From Triticum aestivum (Eukaryota > Streptophyta > Magnoliopsida > Poales > Poaceae): DNA of 64,000 nt. A program made the translations under genes and the position numbers. Under the pieces are notes generated by a model. It was not told the origin of the DNA and made no database searches. It saw only the letters and a program-made list of their open reading frames with translations. How positions within the stretch are numbered: the first letter of the stretch is position 1; every line of letters begins with the position of its first letter. Of this stretch, positions 56,395-64,000 are shown piece by piece. The stretch is taken from contig NC_057808.1 of assembly GCF_018294505.1 (NCBI RefSeq), forward strand, positions 228,901,780-228,965,779. Reading direction: 5' to 3'.

Positions 56395-58800
56395 ATGGCT
56401 CCTTCGATCATCGACAACGATGCCTTCTACGGTGAGACTTTCCTCCCTGGACAGATATTCGTATTCGGCGGCTTCGTACTACGGGCCAACTCGCTTGGCC
56501 ATCTGGAGCAGATCGAAAGCTACGCCCCTGGCCATCAGGTCATGTTCGGAAGCTTCAACTATACTGCCGATATCCGCGGAGACTTGATCTTCGACGGATT
56601 CGAGCCCATGTCAGGTCCGTCGCACAGTCACGGCGAGCGTGACTTAACTCTGCTGCCGGACGGTGTTCGGGAGATCACACTTGTGCCTACTCCGGTCCTC
56701 AATCCGGAGCAGATTGCGCCGTCCGAGGACGGGTGGATGGACCCCGCCACGGAGGCCGCACACTCAGTGGCGATAGAGCCGAATACCGACTTCACCTACT
56801 ACAAGACCTGTGTTGCCGGATCCCTGAATTCGTCCCCCGCCACGGGCTCCGAACCGCGTGCGTCCGTGCCTATCAAATCTGATTGGGCGCCGATCATGGA
56901 GTTTTCCTCCGCGGATATCTTTCAGCACTCGCCCTTGGGCGATGTGCTAAATTCATTAAGGTCTCTCTCCTTGTCAGGAGGCCCTTGGCCGAACTGTGTC
57001 CGGCCTGAGTGGGAAGCGGACGACGGAGAAATTCGTTCCCCACCCACCACCCATTTAATAGCCACTGTCGACGACTTATCCGACATGCTCGATTTCGGCT
57101 CCGAAGACATTGACGGGATGGACGACGATGCCGGAGAGGAACAGGAACCACCGCCCACAGGGCGCTGGACAGCCACTTCATCACACGATATATATATGGT
57201 GGATACACCCAAAGAAAACAATGACGAGGAACGAAAGGATGCAGCGAAGGATAGTTCCCTCGAGAAGCAACCAAAGCAACGTCGTAGGCGCCGCTCCAAA
57301 TCCCGCCTCGGCAAAAACAGCGATAACAGCGCAGGAAAGAATAACACCCCGGGCGACTCCAAAGGAAACGACCACATGGACCCAGCGATAGAGCAGGATG
57401 AACCAGCGGACGGCGAACATAGTACGGAGCCACTGTCCGATCACGGCGAAGCCGAGGGTAAAGCTAATCAACCTACCTCCGGAGAGGAGAACAGTCCGGA
57501 TGACGATGCACACATCATCCCAGATATGCACATGGAGCAAGAGAACCTCCATAGAAGGCTTATTGCCACCGCAAGGAGTCTAAAGAAGCAGAAGCAAAGG
57601 ATTAAGGCTGCGCAAAATACACTCAATAGTAGATGGAACAAAGTGCTCGACATTGAAGAAAAGTACGGTGGCAGTCGCCACACAAAGAGCTATCCAAAGC
57701 GCAAGCTGCTTCCTGAATTCGATGACGAGGCTTTAGAGCCTATACAGCCAAAAAATAAAACGACCGATCAGCCAGATCGACCACCCCGCGGCCGCGATAA
57801 GGCGGCTAACGATGTCACACATAAGTCAGCACACCATTCACGTGAGGACTTGCATCAAAAAGCCGGTATGACCAGGTTCATCTACGGATCTAGGAAGCGC
57901 GCTCCGGCGCAGAATCAAAACCGAACACTACAACCGTCAGAACGCCATGACACATCCAAATACAGGGGTGCCGCGCACCCCCTATGCTTCACCGATGAAG
58001 TGCTGGATCACGAATTCCCAGATGGATTCAAACCCGTGAACATAGAGGCGTATGACAGAATGACAGACCCTGGGGTCTGGATTGAGGACTTTATCCTTCA
58101 TATCCATATGGCTCGCGGAGATGATCTCCACGCCATCAAATACTTGCCCGTCAAGTTGAAAGGACCAGCTCGGCATCGGCTGAAGAGCCTCCCCGAAAAC
58201 TCAATTGGAAGTTGGGAAGAGCTTGAGGATGCTTTTAGGGCTAATTTTCAAGGGACTTATGTCCGACCTCCGGATGCAGACGATTTAAGCCATATAATTC
58301 AACAGCCCGGAGAGTCAGCCCGAAAGCTTTGGAACAGATTCCTCACTAAGAAGAATCAAATCGTCGATTGCTCGGACGCCGAAGCCTTAGCAGCTTTCAA
58401 ACACAGCGTCCGGGACGAATGGCTCGCCAGACACCTCGGCCAAGAAAAACCGAGGACAATGGCAGCCCTTACAAGCCTTTTGACCCGCTTTTGCGCGGGC
58501 GAAGATAGTTGGCTGGCCCGTAGCGGCACCAGCGACCCAGGCACATCCGAAGTTAGGGATGGCAATGGAAAACCACGATGCAACAAAAGCAAGCGTCAAA
58601 ACAATGAAGACAGCCCAGACAACACGGCGGTGAACGCCGGATTCAGGGGCTCACGACCCGGTCAACAGAAAAAGCCATTCAAAGGAAGCAGAGATGGACC
58701 GTCCAGCATAAACAAGATTCTAGAGAGATTATGTCAGATTTATGGCACCCCCGATAAACCTGCAAATCATACCAACAGAGAATGCTGGGTCTTCAAGTAG
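56395..58800 (+). CDS. gag: gag of element E, open frame
   Basis: ATG at 56395 gives 801 codons (an upstream TTG in the LTR extends the frame but is unlikely). Residues 1-40 hold MAPSIIDNDAFYGETFLPGQ and FGGFVLRANSLGHLEQI. Residues about 200-520 are acidic and disordered with a basic run near 300. The gag core is at about 565-700: PGVWIEDFILHIHMARGDD, LKSLPENSIGSWEELEDAF, FRANFQGTYVRPPDADDLSH. The end holds NHTNRECWVFK. TAG at 58798-58800 falls where D reads Gln, and the frame continues into protease, so the stop is a nonsense change rather than the native gag end. Confidence 0.87.
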   Translation: MAPSIIDNDAFYGETFLPGQIFVFGGFVLRANSLGHLEQIESYAPGHQVMFGSFNYTADIRGDLIFDGFEPMSGPSHSHGERDLTLLPDGVREITLVPTPVLNPEQIAPSEDGWMDPATEAAHSVAIEPNTDFTYYKTCVAGSLNSSPATGSEPRASVPIKSDWAPIMEFSSADIFQHSPLGDVLNSLRSLSLSGGPWPNCVRPEWEADDGEIRSPPTTHLIATVDDLSDMLDFGSEDIDGMDDDAGEEQEPPPTGRWTATSSHDIYMVDTPKENNDEERKDAAKDSSLEKQPKQRRRRRSKSRLGKNSDNSAGKNNTPGDSKGNDHMDPAIEQDEPADGEHSTEPLSDHGEAEGKANQPTSGEENSPDDDAHIIPDMHMEQENLHRRLIATARSLKKQKQRIKAAQNTLNSRWNKVLDIEEKYGGSRHTKSYPKRKLLPEFDDEALEPIQPKNKTTDQPDRPPRGRDKAANDVTHKSAHHSREDLHQKAGMTRFIYGSRKRAPAQNQNRTLQPSERHDTSKYRGAAHPLCFTDEVLDHEFPDGFKPVNIEAYDRMTDPGVWIEDFILHIHMARGDDLHAIKYLPVKLKGPARHRLKSLPENSIGSWEELEDAFRANFQGTYVRPPDADDLSHIIQQPGESARKLWNRFLTKKNQIVDCSDAEALAAFKHSVRDEWLARHLGQEKPRTMAALTSLLTRFCAGEDSWLARSGTSDPGTSEVRDGNGKPRCNKSKRQNNEDSPDNTAVNAGFRGSRPGQQKKPFKGSRDGPSSINKILERLCQIYGTPDKPANHTNRECWVFK

Positions 58801-59520
58801 GCCGGCAAGCTAAACGCCGAACACGAGGGGAGGGAAACACCAAGTGAAGACGAGGATGAGCCTCGCCAGCAAAACACTAAGGGACAAAAAAAATTCCCAC
58901 CAGAAGTCAAAACAGTGAACATGATTCACGTAACAAGGAGGAGGAGCAAACGCGCAATCCGAGACGTATGCGCCGTAGAGCCCGTCACCCCCAAGTTCAA
59001 CCCCTGGTCGGCCTGCCCGATCACTTTCGATCGCAGGGATTACCCGACTAGTATCCGGCACGGAGGATCGGCTGCCTTGGTGCTAGACCCAATAATTAAC
59101 GGATACCATCTCACCCGAGTCCTTATGGACGGCGGCAGTAGTCTTAATCTGATATATCAGGACACAGTCCGCAAAATGGGGATAGACCCGACAAGATTTA
59201 GCCAAAGCAATACTACCTTTAAAGGAGTAATACCAGGCACAGAGGCCTGCTGCACGGGCTCTCTAGTACTAGAAGTTGTATTCGGTCCTCCCTACAACTT
59301 CCGAAGTGAAAAGTTAACCTTCGACATCGCTCCATTTTGAAGCGGCTATCAAGCACTACTCGGATGAACGGCCTTCGCTTGTTTTAACGCAGTACCGCAT
59401 TACGCTTATCTTAAGCTTAAGATGCCCGGTCCACGTGGCATCATAATAGTCAGCGGAAACACAGAGTGTTCCTTACGTGCGGAAGAATGTGTGGCGGCTT
59501 TAGCAGCCGAACACTAAGCA
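58801..59520 (+). pseudogene. pol: Protease region of element E
   Basis: In the gag frame. CPITFDRRDYPTSIRHGG, active site VLMDGGSSLNLI, then FKGVIPG. TGA at 59338-59340 and a second TGA near 59364 interrupt it; later text (HYAYLKLKMPGPRG) confirms the D alignment to about 59520. Confidence 0.85.
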
Positions 59521-60536
59521 ACCTCTCCAACCAGAATAAACGATCGGTCGTCAAGACCGCGGACACGGCTAGACGAGTCCGGCACACCACTAGCTGTAAC
59601 AACCCAGATAAACCTGAGATGGGGTCGATGGACATACCCCCATAGGTGGTGCTAGGGTCTTCCCGCATGTAAAAAAGGACTACAGTTCGGCTTGACCTTA
59701 TTTAGATTGAATTTTTATATGGTCTATTAAGAATAATCAATTTTTCGCACGAAGACTTTTACCTAAGTTTTTCTCTTTTACAGATGACAATCGTGCTACA
59801 CCCTTCCAGGATATGGCACAACGGAGACACAGGCGCAGACGTGCAGCAGGGCCCCGCTCAAAGGTTTCTTTTTAGATTAAGAACCTGTGTAAACCTTTCT
59901 TACTGTCTCTTGTTGCTTCACACACCCCGGATACTCAACACAACCGAGAGGGATGCTGGCGTTATTGGCATTTCGCCAAGTCAGACTAATGCACGTACCT
60001 GGAAATTCAGGGTTCATTATCAAGGGCGTTATTCAGCCTGGTATATGTTGTAAAGTCGGAATACCTTAGGGAGTGTTCGGCGTCGCGAGTTTGGCCTTAT
60101 ATGCATCAGCTCCGAATCATGTCTTTGGTCAATAGTTGGGTTTGCCCAGCTCCCGTTTTTTGATACCTTACGTTCCGCTCTATCGGCTAAGGCGGCACCG
60201 GGAGAACTACTGTGATTGTGCACTGGTTCATCTGGATGAGCACCTCAGTAGAGAAAGTCGAAAACTGACTGTCATGATAAAGCGCGAGACTGGTCAACCA
60301 CTCGATGACTCATCGGAATCTTTGCGATTCCTCCGCATTAACGAAGGACCGATTTCCCGGTCATGTATGGACGCGCCCCGTATTCGGACGAGCGCGGAAG
60401 TACCAGGGGCTATATAGTAGCCCCACAGGACGCGCCCCGTCTTGTTCAAAATCTTCTATGGAGTATTCGGAGGAAGAACCCGCCTTGCAATGCCGAAGAC
60501 AATCTGCGTGCCGGACTCATCGTCATTGAAGCCTGA
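59521..60536 (+). other. Deleted interior and 3' region of element E
   Basis: About 1 kb with no credible gene. Segments at 60060-60330 match 40440-40720 of D in reverse; the final 80 bases match D near its polypurine tract. This is the scar where polymerase genes and the opposite-strand gene are missing. Confidence 0.7.
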
Positions 60537-60548
60537 TTCAGGGGCTAC
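60537..60548 (+). other. Polypurine tract of element E
   Basis: TTCAGGGGCTAC directly before the 3' LTR. Confidence 0.8.
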
Positions 60549-61020
60549 TGAGGGAGTTCTGGATTAAGGGGTCCTCGGACAGCCGGACTATGTACTTTGG
60601 CCGGACTGTTGGACTATGAAGATACAAGATTGAAGACTTCGTCCCGTGTCCGGGTGGGACTATCCTTTGCGTGGAAGGCCAGTTTGGCAATTCGGATATG
60701 TAGATCTCCTCCCTTGTAACCGACTCTGTGTAACCCTAGCCCCCTCCGGTGTCTATATAAACCGGAGGGTTTAGTTTGTAGGACAAAAACAATCATAATC
60801 ATAGGCTAGCTTCTAGGGTTTAGCCTCTATGATCTCGTGGTAGATCAACTCTTGTAATACTCATATCATCAAGATCAATCAAGCAGGAAGTAGGGTATTA
60901 CCTCCATCGAGAGGGACCGAACCTGGGTAAACATTGTGTCCCCCCGCCTCCTATTACCATCCGCCTTAGACGCACAGTTCGAGACCCCCTACCCGAGATC
61001 CGCCGGTTTTGACACCGACA
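60549..61020 (+). repeat. 3' LTR of element E
   Basis: 472 bp. Intact TATA box CTATATAAACC at 60753-60763, centred in an inverted repeat CCTCCGGT / ACCGGAGG. Confidence 0.95.
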
Positions 61021-62496
61021 AGCAGCTGTATCAGTAACAGGTGCATAATAGGTTAGTTCAGAACGCAGCGCCCAACAATGGTGGTCAGAACAATCAGCAT
61101 GCAGACGATGAAGATGCAGTTCAGGTGGATGCGGGCTGGGGTGCCTAGCCGGTGCCACCTCGTCCACCTCTCCCGCCACATCTTGTGAACTACCAGGCGT
61201 GGCTCACGGCTCAGGGTCTCACAGTGCAGCATGGCTTGGTTCCTGAAGACAGCTACACTGATAGCGCAGCGCAGGCTTGGAATGGGGCCATCACTTCCTC
61301 GGATGAAGGGAGCTCAGTTGAGTCTCTGCTTATCGCCCCGCTGCGTGACCATGGTACTCAGGAATTAGATCCCAGTTCACATCTTTCTGAAGAACTTCTA
61401 GTCACAGCTGGTTTCCATGAGCATGGCATGCACTTTAGCCTATCAACTCATGGTGAAGATATCTTGACGCTGCTTCTGATAGACCCAGTTCCACGGCTGC
61501 AGCTCAATAGCTTTCTCTTCAATGCTCTCCGGCCCATCCTAGCTACCATTGCGCCCTGGAATGGGGGTTTTGGCTTGAGAAATGATCATCTGCAGGTGGT
61601 TGTTCAGGTGACCCAAACACCAGATGGACTGTAGTTTCAGCAACAGCAGCAGTTACTCCTTCAGAATGGTTCTAGCTCCCCTGTTGCAATTGCAGCAATA
61701 GAAGATACAGTTATGGATAATACTGAGGAGAATGCACAGGTCTTGCCCGAGGAAATCCACCTCCCACTTCAGCTCTCTGAAAATGATCTAACACCTACTG
61801 AGCAAGTTGCAGCGATGACCCCTCCTACTGCTAATGTTTTCCAGTCATCTCTTGTTGCCCAACAGACCACCAACATCGTTCGTTCTGTAGATAACCTTCT
61901 GGGCAGTGAGACTCCTCACGAGTGGCCAGTTGGGGATGCATCAGAATTTGGTTTGGATTAACTGAGCAAGACGCAGTTATGGCTCATGATATTCAGTCTA
62001 CACTTGTTGTCCAGCAGAACACCAACCTGATTCCCTCTGAAGAAAATGCTCTGGGCAGTGGCACTTTTCAGGAGCAGCCAGCTGAGGATGCAACAACTCT
62101 TGCCACCTTAGTAACCGCAGACCCAATGGAAGTCCCACCAGCCCAGATCCCTGGATCTACCTCCGCTGTTGCTCAGCGCAAAGGGAAGGCTCAGGCCCCG
62201 ATTGACTGCTCTCAGCTTCGCCGTAGCACCAGGAGCAATAAATTCGATGGGTTTAAAACTCACCAGCCTATTGATGGGCGTGCCAACAAGTCCAAGGTGA
62301 AACCTAGGGTGGTTCATTCTGTTCTGAAGATCACTGAAGCTACAAATGCATCGGCGGCCTGAAGAACAAATCCCGGGTGCGCTATCCAGTAATACCTAGG
62401 GTGGTTGGTATACAGCTTTGTGCTGTCCCTGAAGAACAAATCACGGAGGACTCCCTCAACATGGAGCCTGAGGAGTCTACCTCCTCTGTTGCTTAA
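61021..62496 (+). pseudogene. LINE L ORF1, final segment
   Basis: Continues ORF1 after E: Gln/Asn-rich start, then PPLPPHLVNYQAWLTAQGL and a helical region to TIAPWNGGFGLRN, with stops near 61035, 61147 and 61632. The C-terminal part is acidic and contains a duplicated block (61842-61940 and 61994-62092). It ends EESTSSVA, TAA at 62494-62496. The extension after the zinc knuckles is long for an L1 ORF1. Confidence 0.8.
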
Positions 62497-62541
62497 TCAT
62501 ACTCCATTTCTGCATCTTTTTCTTTTGCATGGTTAAAACTT

Positions 62542-64000
62542 ATGGCACTTTTGCAAACGTGGAACGTGTTATATTGGAATGTCCGTGGACTTAATGCGTT
62601 GGACAAACATTTAGCTCTAGAATGCGATTACGTCAAGTGGTTGTGCTATCATATGTTTACAAGAGACGAAAATGCCTACTTTTGATATGCAAATGCTCCG
62701 TTCTATTTGCCCTAAGCATTTTAATCAATTTGCTTATATTCCTTCGCAAGGCGCGTCTGGCGGCATTGTAACAATTTGGAATAGCTCCATTTTCTCGGGT
62801 AGAGTGACATTCACCGAACCTTTTGCCCTAGGCATCTCTTTCATCTCAAAATAATCTAACCATTCATGGGGTTTAATCAACGTCTATGGCCCTTGCCAAG
62901 GCCCTAGCCGAGATGCATATACCAAATGGTTATTTGATTTACACCTTCCATCAACTGAAGATTGGCTTATTCTAGGGTATTTTAACTATATTCGAGCGCC
63001 AGATAATCATAACAAGCCAGGTGGTGATATTGCGGACATGTTCACCTTTAATGACTTCATCAGGGCATAGGAACTGACTGAACTACCGATCAAAGGCTGC
63101 TCCTTCACGTGGAGCAATATGCAGCAGGATCCGCTCCTGGAGCAACTCGACTGGTTCTTCACCACCATAAATTGGACACTCTCATTTCCTAATACATTGG
63201 TTCAACCCCTAGGGCGCCCTATATCTGATCATGTACCCTGCAATGTTGTTATTCAAACAGAAATTCCCAAGAACAAATTATTCCGGTTTGAGCATTACTG
63301 GATAGCGCACCCGGGATTTATGGAGGTGGTAGCCACGGCTTGGGCTAAACCAATTCGACATGGGAAAGGATCCAATGCTGCTTCTACTCTTTGTCAAAAC
63401 TCAAGGCTGTTCGTCAAGCACTGCGTCGTTGGAGCAAAAATATCTCACGCATGTCGATCGCGGTAGAGAACACTAATAAAGCGCTCCTGGAAATGGATAC
63501 TTGGAAGAGAAAAGACTTCTGTGTCGACCCGAGGCAAACTTCAGAAACATTCTCAAGAAGCACCTACTACGTCTTCTCTCGTATCAAAAGGATTACTGAA
63601 AGAAACGTTGCACAATCCGATGGATCAAATTTGGTGATGAGAACACCAAATTTTTTCAAGCAGCAGCAACGGAAAGATATCAGAGGAACTACTTGGCCAG
63701 CCTAAAAGCTTCAGATGGCACGATTGTGGATGATCATAATGGCAAGGAATCTATCCTGTTTGAATCGTTTCGAGAACCATTTGGGAAATCCAACCATCAT
63801 CAGATGCGCTTTGATGTGGGATCCTTGATCCCGCCTAATAATGATCTTGATCTACTCACGGCACCATTCACTCATGAAGAAATAGATGGTGTGGTGAAAG
63901 AAATTCCCCCGGACAAAGCACCCGGTCCGGATGGGTTTAGTGCTGCCTTTCTAAAAGCTTGTTGGCCAATTGTTAAAGAGGATTTTTACCAACTTTGTGC
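62542..64000 (+). pseudogene. LINE L ORF2: AP endonuclease and start of reverse transcriptase, open at the right edge
   Basis: ATG at 62542. Starts with YWNVRGLN, the first endonuclease motif. A frameshift near 62630 removes the usual catalytic Glu region. ASGGIVTIWNSSIFSG, INVYGP, and SDHVPCNVV (terminal His motif) follow. The catalytic GDFN reads GYFN at 62975-62983. Stops at 62852-62854 and 63068-63070 and a frameshift near 63400 follow. DKAPGPDGF at 63912-63938 marks the start of the L1 reverse transcriptase. ORF2 nicks target DNA and copies LINE RNA. This copy is dead. Confidence 0.88.

Larger units (their letters stand above)
55876..61020 (+). mobile_element. Element E: short non-autonomous gypsy element, same family as D
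   Basis: 5145 bp, LTRs 55876-56346 and 60549-61020, perfect target duplication AGCAG (55871-55875 and 61021-61025). Contains gag and protease only. It has lost both the reverse transcriptase-integrase part and the opposite-strand gene found in D. About 20 LTR substitutions (about 4%). Confidence 0.94.
30769..64000 (+). mobile_element. Element L: L1-type LINE, interrupted by D, F and E, runs off the right edge
   Basis: Segments are 30769-31921, 45197-46259, 55835-55875 and 61021-64000. ORF1 is gag-like with CCHC zinc knuckles; ORF2 has an AP endonuclease followed by the start of reverse transcriptase. Removing each insert with one target copy restores continuity, for example DGNP then HPQFGLDL across F. 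The 3' end, poly-A and target duplication are outside the window. It inserted in the 5' LTR of element A. Confidence 0.92.

Noticed and set aside
1..64000. A host gene, tRNA or microRNA gene hidden between elements
   Set aside because: Every interval is assigned to an element by LTR, TSD or homologous copy; no leftover interval longer than a few bases remains.

Overview
This is nuclear DNA from a large grass genome, almost certainly a Triticeae species (wheat, Aegilops, rye or barley group). The evidence is an Angela-type copia element, Athila-type gypsy elements of the Sabrina/WHAM sort, Tat-lineage gypsy elements with opposite-strand genes, and deep nesting. I find no ordinary host gene, tRNA, rRNA or CRISPR array. 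Essentially every base is assigned to one of eight transposable elements inserted into one another. Family names are from memory and unverified; structure, orientation and target-site duplications (TSDs) are read from the sequence.

Layout. Element A (1-30768, minus, Athila-type gypsy) is the oldest host; its 3' LTR runs off the left edge. A is split by element B (3820-26075, plus, Tat-lineage gypsy, TSD GGGAT/TGGAT). B is split inside its RNase H region by element C (8970-17649, minus, Angela-like copia, TSD CTGGT/CTGGC). The 5' LTR of A is cut at 30768 by element L, an L1-type LINE on the plus strand that runs off the right edge. L is cut three times within ORF1: by D (31922-45196, minus gypsy, TSD CTGCC), by F (46260-55834, minus, Athila-type like A, TSD ACCCG) and by E (55876-61020, plus, same family as D, TSD AGCAG). 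D is itself split by S (35097-39165), a 4069-bp sequence with TG...CA ends and TSD CTCGG, best read as a solo long LTR of LARD/Sukkula type. When each insertion and one TSD copy are removed in the mind, the interrupted reading frame on either side continues.

Function. Only B and C carry reverse transcriptase and integrase, and both are broken by a few nonsense codons or frameshifts. A, F, D and E have gag and protease but no trace of reverse transcriptase, RNase H or integrase, so any movement must have used enzymes supplied in trans. A and F also carry a 3' ORF in the position where Athila elements have an env-like gene; the copy in F is a clean 324-aa frame. B and D carry a multi-exon gene on the strand opposite to gag-pol, with its own TATA box, splice-like junctions, a long coiled coil and a shared domain order.

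LTR divergence estimated by eye is A about 5%, B about 5.5%, E about 4%, D about 2.3%, C about 1.8% and F about 1%. This fits the nesting order apart from A versus B, which are within counting error. The points most worth a second look are the opposite-strand spliced genes of B and D, and a GC-rich inverted repeat that occurs both in the LTR and just before the 3' ORF of A and F, where the two copies inside one element resemble each other more than their positional counterparts in the other element.
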